Source of the DNA: Siderastrea siderea
Taxonomy: Eukaryota > Cnidaria > Anthozoa > Scleractinia > Rhizangiidae
NCBI GenBank assembly: GCA_964030785.1
Contig: OZ034967.1
Location: 57,704,665-57,768,664, forward strand
DNA: 64,000 nucleotides
Direction of reading: 5' to 3'
Both the position numbers and the translations under genes were made by a program. The notes beneath the pieces were generated by a model. It searched no databases. It was not told the DNA's origin and saw only the letters and a list, made by a program, of their open reading frames with translations. Positions within the stretch are counted from its first letter, which is position 1. Each line of letters starts with the position of its first letter. Shown here piece after piece: positions 34,518 to 47,840 of the stretch.

Positions 34518-36413
34518 GTAATTTCGTAAACAAAGAATAAAGCCAGACCTGGAATAAAGCGGTGTTTATTTTTTTAGCCAATTCGTAATATGTTCACTTT
34601 GACCCAGAGCAACCGCCTAAAATATACGTAGGACATAAAGAATTTATCGGTAAAAAGAAACTGAGAACTGCTGTAGGTCCTTTTTGCTTTCATTTTTTGA
34701 TGATTTGTAGTCAATAGTCAAATGTCATATAAGGAAAGTAAAGGCACAGAGTAACGTATCACTAACAACCGCTGAGCCGGTAATATTCTGCAATATTTTT
34801 TTGAGGTGATTATATTTAACCAAATTCAATAAAAGAGGTACGGGTGTTGAGTTATGTAGTCCGGCTCTTTGATTGCAGAATTGTATTTATACCCGACATC
34901 AGCACCTCAACATATCTTTGTTTAGCGATAATTCCTCGGTGTAACTTCAAATGTAACTTCCCAGAGTTCCTTTTCAGTTAGGAAGAATAACTTGTACTCT
35001 ACTAATAGAGTCACGGAGATTTGGTTTCAGAGAAAAAGACGCTCCTTTTCGGGTGAGGGTTGGGGGGGTACTCAAAAAAGTTCTGAGTTTCGTGCAGGGA
35101 GTCCCCGCCAAGAGGTTCATACACTTTTAACGTCAATTGTTAAATCTCTTACAGTCCGGTCGTCAATTCAACTTATATCAACTCCGTTGATATAAGGTAA
35201 ATGTCCCCCTCCCCAGTCCTCGACCTTATATCAACTCAGTTGATGTGAAACGTAAATGTATCTCTCTTACCCCCCCCCCCCCCCCCCGACAGGTGAAATT
35301 AGTCCGGTCGTTCCACAAATGCCTAGTAATCTGGTGATGTGGCCAGTCCGGGCCATAGACAGCTTTGTCTACATGATTTCTAGCAATGTGATTGGTCTAG
35401 ACAAAACCAAAACAAACTCATTTGGCCGAGAGGGACTGGGACTGTTACTTTTTCTTGCTGCCTCATGGCTGGCGGCCATATTGTAATATTATTTTGGCGA
35501 GGGGGAACAGTGTAAAATTATCAATAAATTACACGAAACATATCATTTATTTATTTCCACAGCACAAATTACTTTCGACATCTGCTCTAATTTTCGAAAT
35601 CTCCTGACATATGCATTTCATTTTCGCACTACGCTAGGGTTATGCGAACTCGATGAAGCACTTCGGTTGCAAACTCTGTCTCTTGGGCCGTCGATTTAAG
35701 TCGCGGGACGTATGCTCCTCTGCCGGCCTGTTCATTTCTTTGGAAATTTTGCTCCGTTTTGGGGCGAACAGTTACGGTGGGTTCTCCACATACAATCCTA
35801 GGAAAGAGAGGACAATAAAACTTCACTAACACAATACATTTACGAGAAGCATCTTTGATTCTAACGAACCAGCATTTCAACTGCTGCAGATTTAACAAAT
35901 GGAGGTTTAGAAAATCGTTCATGAACTACAAACAGACCGTCACAGGAAGGTCAAACAACAACCTCAGTCAGAATTGCTAAGCAGCGCAATTAACTGCTGG
36001 AGAGCTATCTGATGGATGCTAACAACGCCATAAGACTATGGAGGTGCAATGTTTTAATTAAACTTTCTATTTCAACGACAACCATGTATATGCAAGAAGC
36101 CGTAGCTTCTATGTGATGAAAGAAAACTGCAACAGTCTCAGAATAACTTGGATCCTTTAGACACTTACGACATCCGTGATAAAGAAAGTTACATGTCTTG
36201 CAGATAACCGCAAGCAAACATCCTATCACCTATTTATTAATCAGAAACTCGCGTATCCTTTGAGAACTGAATCGTCACTCCTTTTAGCGGCTTTTAGCAA
36301 TCTTGCAATCAAACTGAGTCCAAAAACCTAATTTATTGCCCCAAAGCTAGCACACCCAAAGATTTTAAAGGGCTGTAAGAACGTCCACACGTCCAAACAG
36401 TATTACAGCTTGA
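34518..36413. other. Intergenic sequence
   Basis: No gene recognised. Includes a perfect palindrome (ttatatcaactccgttgatataa, about 35174-35196) and a 17-bp C run (35271-35287). Confidence 0.35.
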
Positions 36414-36414
36414 G

Positions 36415-36481
<67 letters not shown>
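36414..36481. repeat. (CT)n microsatellite
   Basis: Nearly pure CT dinucleotide repeat, about 65 bp. Confidence 0.95.
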
Positions 36482-37479
36482 GATTAACATTTACCGGCCA
36501 AATTTAGCTGTGTCGCAAATTAATTAGCTGTATCCTTTGTATCTTGATCAAAGGGAAAAAGCTGCTACGATTGTACTTGGGAAAGCTCTATCTCCATGAG
36601 CTGAAAAGTAAAAACAACGAACTTAGGAATAGAAAGTCGATAAGCAGCAGAAGTCATAACACTACATTAATAGGCCATATGGTGCCCGATCGCGATTTAT
36701 TATAAAGGCCGTGCATATGCACTAAACCACGGTGCATATAACTTCTGTTTTGATGGATCTGAAGCAAATTTACCAAAGATTACCGCTATATTTTTCTTTT
36801 AAACGTATTAAAAATCTCACCTACCTCAATTTTCCATTTTTATGGCAGTAGGTCACTTCTTGCACGCTTCAAACTAGACGCGGTAACTCCACTTGAACTG
36901 ATGTTAACTTTCCAGGATTTCAACCGACGCCATTCATACTCATGAATAGTGAAGCTCTGTTTGTCTTTTTGTGGGTGAACTGGCTCCCATGGGACTAGCC
37001 AATGGCAGGAAAACATGAGGCGCTGAAGAATGAGATAAACCGAGGTTCCACGGAAAAGCGCCAAGACGCCATTTTAATGATGTCATCACATAGACAGAAA
37101 TGTCTATGGCCCGGACTGGTGGCTACAGGTCATCCCAGCTTTGCCCGTGAAGTATTAGCCATTCAAATTCGGGAGTTGAGCAACCTTAAGAGTTTCACGA
37201 TTCTTAAGGTGGTGCTCTTTTTCCGCTGACAAGTCATGTGAAACGCACTTTGTGCTATAAATTGATTGATGGCGATCGAAGATTATCCCGATTCAGCACA
37301 TGGTGAGTGGAGAGGGTGTAATGAAACATTTCATTAGAACTGTACTCAAGTCCTAAATATGTCGTAATAATAAATAGAACAAAGCCCGTTCTGAAGTTGT
37401 TCGTGTACGGATGACACCCTTATAGCGCTACATTTCCAAAAACCAGCACCCTTATTGTCTCGATGCCAGTTATTCCAGT
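36482..37479. other. Intergenic sequence
   Basis: Nothing recognised. Confidence 0.4.
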
Positions 37480-37494
37480 AGGAAACACTGTACT

Positions 37495-37880
37495 AAAGTA
37501 TGGAATATGAAATATCTTACAACATAGCGCATTTAGTAGTATTTATAGTGAAATATATACTAATAAATGGAATATCTGGCAAAAAGTCATTTTCCTTTTT
37601 GCAAGATTGCGCGTTTATTAGTAATTATGAAGCAAATACTAACAAATGGAATATCGTTCAAAAAAGTCGATTTCTTTTTTTTTTTTTTGCGCGGTTGGGC
37701 ATTTACTAGTAATGCTGAAGCATATACTAATAAATGGAATATCTTGCAAAAACGTCGTTTTCCTTTTTGCACGTTTGCGCATTTACTAGTAATGATGAAG
37801 TATATACTTATAATTAAAATGGAATATCTTGCAAAAACGTCGATTTATTTTTTGTAAGTTTGCTCATTTATTAGTATACG
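37495..37880. repeat. Tandem array, about 100-bp unit
   Basis: About four copies of 'atatactaataaatggaatatcttgcaaaaa.gtc..tttccttttttgca..gcgcatttactagtaatgatgaag'. Confidence 0.85.
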
Positions 37881-38063
37881 ATAAATCAATTTATATATTT
37901 ATGTAATTTTAGTTTTCACTCCTCAAGTTTTTCACCAAAAACTTATTTACTAGTACCAGTAAAGTTTTTTAAAACGTTTGCAAGTATCTGATGACCCAAG
38001 GCAGACTTACAAAGATCTGATACATTTTTAAATGCCCCTTTTTTTGCGAATTGCAGATCTAAA

Positions 38064-38747
38064 ATGGAGTGGACAGAAGATCATGACTCTATCAAGAAAT
38101 TCTGGCTCTAGAACCTTTCGAAGCAAAAAGGGGAGTATTGCAAGAGGGCAAATTTGGGATTAGATTGCCAATAATCTTAATTAAAACTCCTTGAAACTTA
38201 CTAGATTTAACGTTACCAAGCGTTTGGTGAGACTGAGAAAGCGGTACACGCTACTAATTGAAAAATTAAAGAAAACGTTAATAGAGGAGAAGGTCAGCAG
38301 TGACATGAGTGATGTTGAAAAAGCTTTGGATGAAATACTGGAAACGGAAGCTGATGCTGGAAACACACTAGAAAGTGACAAGAAGAAAGCTGACAATGGT
38401 AAAGCTGTGGAGATGCCACAGAAAAGGAAGGCGGGTGATGATGTCGGGGATGTAGAGAATGTGCAACCAAAGCCAAAACTTACAAGGAGGAGTGGTGAGG
38501 ACACAGTTGCATATTTACGCGAGAAAAATGATATGGTTTAGAAATGGAACTTAGCTGAAGAGTTGGAATTGCAAAAGCAGCGCCTGGAAGTTAAGAGTAA
38601 ACAGCAAGATGATTCCCGAAATCAACATCAAGAAATGATGCAAATGATGGCCCAACAAGTCAAGCAGCAACAATATCAGCAGATGTTTGCTACCATTAAA
38701 CACCGAACAGCAGTCACAGATCATTTTGAAGCTTTTTTAGAAAAATA
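38064..38747 (+). pseudogene. Myb/SANT-like protein gene, broken (Harbinger-associated type)
   Basis: From the ATG at 38064 (MEWTEDHDS..., the usual start of a trihelix Myb/SANT-like protein) the frame is broken by an early TAG (about 38106) and again changes before 38191. It then continues as VTKRLVRLRKRYTLLIEKLKK and an acidic linker to a stop at 38541, after which the same frame reads a Gln/Lys-rich coiled-coil region to 38747. Harbinger transposons encode such a Myb-like partner beside the DDE nuclease; a nuclease remnant lies just downstream in the opposite orientation (39236-39660). Confidence 0.55.
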
Positions 38748-39235
38748 AAACTAAGCAACATGAACAAGTTGAATATAGTTATACAGGTTGTAGCCTGAGG
38801 TTTTGTTGAATTTTCGAGGCTTTTTGACCACGTCTTTGTATGATTAAGGAGGGTTCATATGTGGAATGTGGAGGAGGGGGACCAGTGGCGATTTTTAAAT
38901 ATTTTTAAATAGGGGGAAGTCCCCCTCCTCCCCAACTCACACCCTGATGTTCTATAACCTTATCTTTTTTCTTTAGGATACTTTCCAAGGCTCAACTCAT
39001 GTCCATCCCCCTCTACATAGATTTTGAACCCTCCCTTCATAAATTGGAGTACCTGTTATGCATCACTTGACCTTGATCTTAAACATTAGAGGATAAGAAC
39101 CAATACTTTTACAGTTTATCGGCCGGCTGCATCAAAAGGCTGCACATACGCAATGTTTCATCTCAATGATCAGTTGTGCATTTTTACAGCAATTAGTCAT
39201 TAAAATTCATTTCTGGGTACAAGTAGTTTTAATTG

Positions 39236-39660
39236 TTAAGAAAAATAATCTTGAAGGGCCGGTGGGTCAATGTCAAAGAAATCTGAAGTGAAATTGCCAT
39301 AGTGATACAAACAAGTCATGGGATTCCGCAAAATTGTACAAACAATGTACATTTTTCTCGTTGCACTCCATGATATCTTTTGGGTCTTCTTAAAATCAAT
39401 AAATTTAAAATAACTAATAATGTTCCCACTCAATTGAAACGCGGACAGTGCTCATGGATTTGTTGATCTCGTCCATCCATGAAGTAATAACTGCAGCACG
39501 ATATGGCACGACAAGGGGAACTCTTAGTGGGTACACAGGGTCACCATACAACGCCGTTGGGGACACCCGTCGGCGAAAAGGCGTGGTGCTCAAGTTCTCG
39601 CAGAAGGCCAGACTCACCTAGCATAATTAATTCCAGCATCATGTTTGCGGCCCTCTGAAA
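39236..39660 (-). pseudogene. DDE_Tnp_4 (Harbinger/HARBI1-like) transposase remnant
   Basis: On the minus strand, pieces in more than one frame read RKHDAG, GLLRELEHHAFSPTG, ALYGDPVYPLR (the conserved YGDxAYPL box with a catalytic Asp) and VSIEWE (catalytic Glu region), then ISYFKFIDFKKTQKI and a C-terminal PPALQDYF. Frame changes occur near 39420 and 39600. It is tail-to-tail with the Myb-like remnant, as in a two-gene Harbinger element. Confidence 0.65.
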
Positions 39661-39701
39661 GAAAATGAGCATATCGTTTGAAAATTGAAATTGATAATGT
39701 C

Positions 39702-40045
39702 AAATATATATATATATATATGTTTTATTTATACCACTTCTTATCCTTCACACTTAAAACTGTTTAATGGCTGTGTTGTTTGTGTTTACGGATAGACATA
39801 AATAGAGCTATTTAAACACTATCTCCATGCAAATGTGGACTTGTAAATTTGAAATAGATGATAATAGATATTCAAGATCTTAAATGCAATGCAAATAGAT
39901 ATATTAAACATTAATTATACAATTAGATTTCAAATAGAATTAAAATTAATTGCAAATAGAACTAAAATTCTAATAATTTAAAGTAAATAGTCTTTAAACA
40001 GATTACAAATAGGTAATAAATAGATTACAAATAGACTTGATTTCT
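39702..40045. repeat. (TA)n and 'aaatagattac' simple repeats
   Basis: A TA run at 39702-39722, then, from 39850, repeated 'aaatagattacaaataga' text. Confidence 0.7.
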
Positions 40046-40475
40046 TAAGGGAACTCACTTCATTTATCGTTGCAGGTAATGCTCATCTGGTTGGCCAGTG
40101 GTCTAAAGCCATCCGTGTAGAGTCGCTATAAAATCTCACTTTGTTTAGCGTTGTCATCTTCAGTTAGTCTGCCGTTAAGACCAACTAAACAGGCAAACAA
40201 CAGACTGACCAACAGACCGACAAAGATGACTAAGAATAAACCGACAGATAATATACAATGACGTATTAGAAACGCACCACTCGCGTTTTAGAGGATGAAC
40301 AGCCTAAACCATCATGACGTAACTGACAGAGGGCCAGTAACATCTCGACTTATTTGGACCAAACCAGTCAATAACCACAGACTAATTAGCATCAACTGAC
40401 AATACACTCTTCGCTTTGACTTATATGATGATTTCCGTTCCTGTTACGAAACACCATGCCAATCACCGTCTCCTG

Positions 40476-40558
40476 TCGGCTGCACAGCTACTGGGAATCG
40501 AGCATCACACAATTAATTAGTGTTATTAGTAGGCCGGGTAGGAATTTCTATGCTTTAC
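40476..40558 (+). repeat. Dispersed repeat pair, copy 1
   Basis: 'cggctgcacagctactgggaatcgagcatc...aattaattag...taggaatttctatg' matches 47493-47579 in the same orientation. Confidence 0.7.
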
Positions 40559-40572
40559 CAGGGGAGCAGGGT

Positions 40573-40870
40573 GAGCAGGGATGGCGCAGTGGTGAGAGCG
40601 CTCGCCTCCCACCAATGTGGCCCGGGTTCGATTCCCGGACCTGGCGTCATATGTGGGCTGAATTTGTGTTGGTTCTCTACCCTGCTCAGAAGGTTTTTCT
40701 CCGAGTACTCCGGTTTTCCTCCCTCAGCAAAAACCGACACCTAGCTTATTCGAGCTGGCTGTTGGCTGTGCTCCGAGGTCATGCATGGGCCGTACAGCGG
40801 CTGCCAGCGGCGCCTATATATACTATCGGTCCGACCTTGTGGAGCCACGTCCCCCCTGTACTTTCGACGG
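40573..40870 (+). mobile_element. tRNA-derived SINE (plus orientation)
   Basis: A box 'tggcgcagtggtgagagcg' and B box 'gggttcgattccc' at tRNA-like spacing, followed by the same body ('gtcatatgtgggct', 'ctccggttttcc') as the minus copy at 7500-7778. Confidence 0.85.
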
Positions 40871-41377
40871 CGATTAGCGAGAAAAATAAACGGAAACAAT
40901 TTTTTATTTCAAAATTACTAACTATTAAAATAATCTAATTAAAAATCTTATGTACATTTAACATTAAAAAAGGTAAAAAGTTAAGAAGTTCTCAACTTAC
41001 AAGCTACTCGTATTTAAAAATGTTTTAAAATAGTTGTTCAAAAATAGGCTCTCTGTAATGAAAAGCTAAGAGGTATTAACAAATACTGTAAAAGTTATGT
41101 ATATATATCAGAAAATAAAAAAAAATAGAAAAAGAAACATTCATTTGATCACTGCTAGTCCTCTTTCAACTGCCAAGTCTGTGTTCTGTAAGTTCGTGGA
41201 GATTCTTCTTGTTGCCCGTGATCCTCTAAGACAAAGAAGGGCTCACGCCATCCTAGGACCCCCCCTGCGTAAGCTCCTGAGAATATACAGTTTCCCTGAT
41301 TAGATCCTTTACTACAGGATCTGGTACCTTTATTTTGTTACAGTGGTCCATGCAAAGTTAGTTGTTTCCTGCTAACA

Positions 41378-43704
41378 ATAGTTGATTTTTGTTCGCTAAG
41401 AAGCAAGTGATGAATTCAAGGTTTGCTTGGCAAAGGAAAAACAAAAAAAATGGACAATCTCAGATTTGCTACTAAAGAATTCACATTTTGCTTAGCAAAA
41501 ATAAGTTGTGTAAGGGCCTATCGCTAAAGGCCCTTGACTTGACAGGTTACAAATACTTAAAAGTTGCCACGACAGTAAAACCATGCACAAAATTTGTTTT
41601 AGGCCTGAAGGGGAATATAACTAAGTTTCTGACAACTCGGCAGATGGATTAAAAAAGCATGGAGAAGACGAAATTATAAACTTAATTATTATTAGTCCTC
41701 GGGAACCGGCACTATCGCTATTCTTGCTTTTATGTCCGTAGTTCTTTTTTCCTTTTTGGTTAGGAAAACCCTTTCTTTAGGATGATATGAGGGTTTAATT
41801 TTATTTGGGGTGACAGGAGGAGTACACTGTATAAAAATGGTTGAATTTCAACCGATCCCTTTTCAACGCAAGCAATCGACAGTGATCTACCGGGTCGTGT
41901 AGTAAACTTCATGTTAAAAGCAATTTATACAACTGACAAGCTGGTTTCGAATGATAACAGTAAAGTTACCAACGACTACTAACTCTAGAAAAAGCTACTG
42001 TTTGAAAAAGATTTAGAAGGTACTTAACTTATACAAATCCGAATTTTGCATATAAAAACAACTGAACCAAAAAAAAGGATATGTCTGCCGAAAGGCCTTA
42101 GCATAACTAAATGTTAAACGCACTTGACTTCACAGGTTACAAAAGCCTCAGTTGTGTCAACCTGAAAACCGTGCACGAAAAATTGTCTCAGGAGTCGCGG
42201 GACTTAACGAAGTCGGTATTTAACGCAGAGACATATATTGAAAAGCAAAGAGGAAAAGAAATTATATTATCCTATTTTTTGGTCTTCGGGGGTTCGCGCT
42301 TGTACGCTGTAGCTATATCCACATTCTATTTTTGTGTTAACAATCCGATCTGCTGATCTTCTCCTTTTTGTTTTTCTTTCGTTTTAAGTTCTCAGCAGTA
42401 ATTGAATTACGCACCGCTTATGGATCGTGCTCAAACCCATACCGATGGGCTTAGGACATCCAAAGTACCCCGCACTTTGAAGTGGTACACATCAAGAAGA
42501 AGACACCAAGACGATTAACAGCAAATCAAAACAAATGTTGAACTGTCAGTTCTCCAACGGATATCCTCGGATTTGCTGAGTAAACAATAGTTCCTTTTTG
42601 TTCGCTAAGAAGTTAGTGATGAATTCAAGATTTGCTTGGCAAAAGAAAAACAAAAAGATGAATGATTTCAGATTTGCTACTTAAGAATTCACGTTTTGCT
42701 TGGCAAAAAGAAATGTGTACTGGCCTCTCGCTATTTAAAGGGCCTCGACTTGACAGGTTACACTAATTTTATTAATGTTGCCACGACAGTAAAACCGTGC
42801 ACGAAAATTTATTTAAGTCTGAAGGGGGGCATAACTAAGTTTTTGATCACGAAGCAGGTGGATCAAAGTAGCTTGGAGAAGACGAGACTATAAACATAAT
42901 TATTATTGGTCTTTAGGAGCCGGCGCTATCGCCAGTACTACCCACGTTTGGCTTTTATGTCCGTGGTTCTGATTTTTGTTTGGTGGCGAAAACCCTTTTC
43001 CTTAGGATGACATGAGCGTTCAAAGACGAGAGGAGAACATTGTATAAACACGGTCGAATTTCAACTGGTCCCCTTTCAACGCAAGCAATCTGAAGCAATT
43101 GACAGTGATCTACCGGGCTGTCACGGTAGTGAAGTTCATGTTTTAAAAAAACAATTTTTAGAACTGACATGCAGTTTTCGAATGAGAACGGCAAAACAAC
43201 TGATGACTCTTAACTCTAAAAAAGCTACTGTTTAAGAAAAATTGATAAAAGGTACTTAACTAATACAAATCCGAATTAGGCTTAGGAAAAACAAACCTCG
43301 AAAAAAAAACGATATATGTGAAGGCCTAAGTAACTAAATGTTAAACGAACTTGACTTCACACGTTACAAAAGCCTCAGTGTTGTGTCAACCTGAAAACCG
43401 TGCACGAAAAATTGTCTCAGGAGTAGCCAGGCATAACGAAGTCGGTATTTAACGCAGAGACATATATTGAAAAGCAGGGGCGAAAAGAAAGTGTATTATC
43501 CTATTTCTGGTCTTTGGGGGTTCGCGATTGTACGCTGTACCTATCCACATTCTATTTTTGTGTTAACAATCCGATCTGCTGATCTTCTCCTTTTTGTTTT
43601 TCTTTCGTTTTAAGTTCTCAGCACTAATTGAATTACGCACCGCTTATGGATCGTGCTCAAACCCATACCGATGGGCTTAGGACATCCAAAGTACCCCGCA
43701 ATTA
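41378..43704 (+). repeat. Tandem segmental duplication, about 1.1-1.2-kb unit
   Basis: 41378-42477 and 42580-43704 are direct copies sharing long runs (ttcgctaagaag..agtgatgaattcaag; acttgacaggttac; gtcggtatttaacgcagag; ggatcgtgctcaaacccat). Each copy itself contains two diverged sub-repeats (the 'gacttgacaggttac...gcctgaagggg' and 'gacttcacaggttac...caggagt' blocks). No conserved ORF is seen across copies, so a coding role is unlikely. Confidence 0.75.
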
Positions 43705-44556
43705 CGTAAGGACCCTGGGCTTTCTCCCCAATACGTCCCAGCATCTTGACATGACGTGAAGCGGGAATTAATAAGGCCCCTTAGTATTCAGTGGGCAAAC
43801 AGGCTTTCTTGCTCCCCACACAAATATTTCGCACAGGTCAACATACTTTGTTCAAAAAGCCATACCCATGCTAAAGGGAAGCGGGTTTCCCCCTTTCATT
43901 AGCGTTAAACGTTACAGCCTTTATGTATCCATACAAAACTCCGGTTTTGTGACCTTTTCCGAAATATTGGGGTTAGAATTCAGGTATGACATGGTTTCAA
44001 TGGTGTTTCCACGGCCAACCATATTTTGACGATGCTTTCTTGAGATAATGTAAAGCTTCTTAAAGAGAATTTTACATCGTTAGTTTAGTTTAGCGTCCTT
44101 TCATGGGCATAGCTTTAGACTGCTAGCAATCCTTTTTTTAATAGTCGAGACGGCGCGCGAAAAGCTGAAACCTGGAGCAAACGAGCGGAGGGTGCCCGGC
44201 GGGAAAGGAAAAGAAAGGGACTGCGCTCTCAGCTGTAACCCGACGCGTTCAGGTGACTCTGCCCACAATTCGTTGAATCCATTAAAAATCCACTTAAAAT
44301 GACAACTATTTATGAAAAACAACCCCGCCTCTTTTATATACTTGTCGCTTGTGGTGAAGAGCCACGTGTGACTTTATACCCGGCTATTGCCCTATCATTG
44401 AACAAAAAGATTTCCCGGAATTCTCAAAGCGTTCATCGAAGTTAAGAAAACCTAGTAAATTTAAAAGATTTGAATGAGTGAAAATACGCCAACGAAAAAC
44501 GCGGAAGAAAGCCGAAAGCACACGATGCTTCAGATTTTTACCGTGTGTGCAAGGCA
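43705..44556. other. Intergenic sequence
   Basis: Nothing recognised. Confidence 0.4.
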
Positions 44557-44912
44557 TAAATAAAACACATATAATTTCTTCCTCAATCATCTGATGTGTC
44601 CTAACCAATCAAAGCAAACAAGGAAATGAAATGTAATAGCAAAAGTGAAATATAGAGTAAATGAAAAACATATAACCAATCACAGATCAGAAAACAATGA
44701 AATGAAATATCAAAACATAAATAAAACATATATAATTTCAACCTGAATCATCTGATGTGTCCTAACCTATCAAGGCAAACAAGGAAATGAAAAGTAATAG
44801 CAAAAGTGAAATATGAAGTAAATCAAAAACATATAACCAATCACAGATCAGAAAACAAAGAAATGAAATATCAAAGCAAAAATAAAGCACATACAATTTC
44901 TACCTAACACGT
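44557..44912 (+). repeat. Tandem repeat, 160-bp unit, 2.2 copies
   Basis: 44557-44716 is repeated at 44717-44876 with about 90% identity by eye, followed by the start of a third copy. Confidence 0.85.
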
Positions 44913-47492
44913 TCAGAACGACTTGGTACATGGTGGTTTAGTACGACTAGAGAGATGTAGCTTCATCATGTCGTTTCTCGTGATCTTTTACATCTTCTGC
45001 TTTCAAGGAGCGATTCAGACCGTTGTGTAATCCTACGTTAAGATCGAAAGCCCTTTGGTCTGGACCAAAATGGGTAAGTGACTGTTGTTGACTGCAGTTT
45101 AACTGAACAATATCTTGAACAGATGAAAGGATGGAATTAATGCGTAGCCCAAAAAGTACGAGGGAAATAACGTCACCGTTTCATTTAACAATCCACTAGT
45201 GGCCGCTGCTTTCGGTATAAAGTATAATAAAATTTCCTACACTTTCAAGACAAGCAAGTTTGAATTTTTTTCCGTTTTGTTCTTTTTTACTGTAAAGAAT
45301 CTTCTCATCCAATTTAGTTGTACATTTATTAGCATTTGGCAATTTTAACATGGTAACAAAAATTTCGATATTTTGAGGAATCACTGTCCCTGATAATGAG
45401 GCACCACACCGCTACATTATCAAAACTCAAGCCGTAATGGAGATAATCGCAAAATTACAGCTAATTGCTATCTGACCACGTTTGGAAAACTTTTTAATTA
45501 CATGAATTTGTACTGTTTAATTTATCAAACTATTTTCAGTTGCTTTCTTACTATACATTTCAAAGTTTTGCGAATTGAGCGATAAAATGTTGCAATTACA
45601 GCACAATAATTAGTATAGATCAGTACTCCTCCATACGATTAAAAAAAGGACAGTCTACATCTCTATAGCTATAATAAAACGGCTATATATCATGCATCAG
45701 TAATTTCAAAATCAGTTTTTGGTTCCCAGTATGTAGCCTAGTTGAGGAATTGAGCATAAAAATCCCTGATATATACAGTAAGAAGAGACGTGAGAGATCC
45801 GTGAAAAGTGCTGAATAAAACATCCGTCAGCGCTGTGAGGGATTCGAGTATTACCTTAAATGGCAACGGTTTAAAGTGGTTTTATGTTTAGGCATGGTTT
45901 TCACTTTTGTGAAAACCATGGACATTAACATTAAGGACATTAACTTTTATTATTTGTAAGAGCTAATACAGTTTTGCATTATTTATTCACTTGTTATTTA
46001 CTCATTTATCTACTTATTTATTCATTTTGGTATGTTTTTATAATTTCCTGCTAGACATACTTGTAATCGCAATAATTCTAGTTTCCACCTTTCGCGATTT
46101 TTCTTAGATATTTTATATGCTTTAGATATTTCATATTCCGGCTCCTTAGACATTTCATGTAAATCGTAGTGGCAGGTCCACATCAGCCTCTGGCTGCCTT
46201 CTTGTAACCTGCGTGAAAAAAAAAGTATCTCTGTCTGTCTGTCTGTCTATGTCGCAAGTGCTTGAAAACGTCAGCATAACCACAAGTGTAAGAACCCATA
46301 CAAACTCTCTTAGCTTCTCTTAAAGGCGAGCGTAGGCAAGCACAAGGATGGAAAAGTTTTAATCCTTTTGGACCTGATCCCAGGTTAGTTTGGCCAGGGA
46401 GGTCTATCAGTGGTTTAAATGTCAGCGATTGGCTAGCGCCCGTACACCTATGGCAATTTGATTTTGGGTCTCCATACGAGGCCACCCGAATGAGTTACCC
46501 TTTCGGATGTGCTCATTTGGAGCAGGCAAGTGAGAAAGCATCTCACACTTGAGGTGGCCATGTGAAAATGTCTCCTGAACAGCCTCCATGACAGCGAGGA
46601 ACCGTGTTTTCAAAATATCTGGCTTCACATTTTTGCCAAATTCCGCCAAGAAGAAACACAACAAATTTATCTTCCTCATAGTCCTGGAAAAGAGTTTTCT
46701 CCTCTTTTTTCAAAAAAAAAAGTGGGTGGAGTGTTGCAAACTAAATCTCCCTTATTGTTTGTGCGTACGGGCCTTTTGCCTTTCTATTTGGACCCGGATG
46801 AGAACCAGTTCCCGTGGTAGGCCAGTTCTGACAAATGGATAGCGCTCCAAGAGTTGAAACTAACTACTCGGATTCCGTTTTTGGGGGGAATCTCGTTTTT
46901 ATGCTAAATAACCTCGCGCTGGCTTGTCGGTTGGTCCGGAAAATTTCCAAAATTAAACGGGAAGGTCTTGAGAGGTAGTCAAAATTACCAGTTGGTCTAT
47001 CCGAACAGGAAATTGTGTACCATTTGCTTTTTTTCTACCATTTCCAGACCTGCGCCAGTTCGGTCAAACTAGTTCCAGACTCTCTCTTTAAATTAAAGTG
47101 ATTATTGCACAAACGGTACATGCCAATCTTGTACCGAATTTCCCATTCGCCGAGTGCCTTTGAGAACGCCTGAGTACTAAAGATGTAAAGAGCCGACGAC
47201 GATAATTCACCCAGTCAGATTCACTTACTTACTCTCGTGATTCAAGTGGGCTTCGGTCAAAATTACAACTGTGACCAAGTTCCTTGGTCTCGTCCGTGTA
47301 TTGAATACACAGAGAAGCTAGTCTCCACAAAGTCTTGGAGTCAAGTACAAATATTCGACCAGAGTTATCCAAACGTTAAGGCCAGGTATTAAAGTTTACA
47401 TATTCTCCTAGATTCTGTGTAGAAATTTTTTATTCGGGCTAGTCACATTTTCTTTCCCAAAAGGAAAATGTGACAAGCTCACGGAATGTCGT
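44913..47492. other. Intergenic sequence with short repeats
   Basis: No gene recognised. Contains a perfect 12-bp-stem palindrome (catggttttcac/gtgaaaaccatg, 45893-45920) and a short (TGTC)n microsatellite at about 46229-46248. Confidence 0.4.
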
Positions 47493-47579
47493 CTCGGCTG
47501 CACAGCGGCTACTGGGAATCAAGCATCGTACAATTAATTAGGGTTAATAATAGGCCGGCTAGGAATTTCTATGTTTTAC
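47493..47579 (+). repeat. Dispersed repeat pair, copy 2
   Basis: Matches 40476-40558. Confidence 0.7.
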
Positions 47580-47834
47580 GAAAATGACATGAATTCCGCT
47601 TTTCTCTGTTTTCCGTCGACGCCGTTTCCAGCATTTCCGTCGGTCGAAGCGTCGGGGATAGTATGAAACTAGAACGCCAGTAAACTTCTTCATAGTCTGG
47701 AAAAGTTAAGAGGTGCGGTGGGAAACAAATGGTGTAATTACAAAAGAGTTTGGTGAACAACATTACTTGGTTTATTTTTCAATTAAAAGAGGTCCTCCTA
47801 CATTGCATACCGCACATGATCGATTTTTTTTAAG

Positions 47835-47840
47835 TGGGTT
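47835..47840. repeat. Polinton target-site duplication TGGGTT (left)
   Basis: Identical to 62538-62543 immediately outside the right inverted repeat. Six-bp duplications are the rule for Polintons. Confidence 0.95.

Noticed and set aside
40456..40938. 160-codon ORF
   Set aside because: It reads through a dispersed repeat and the plus-strand SINE.
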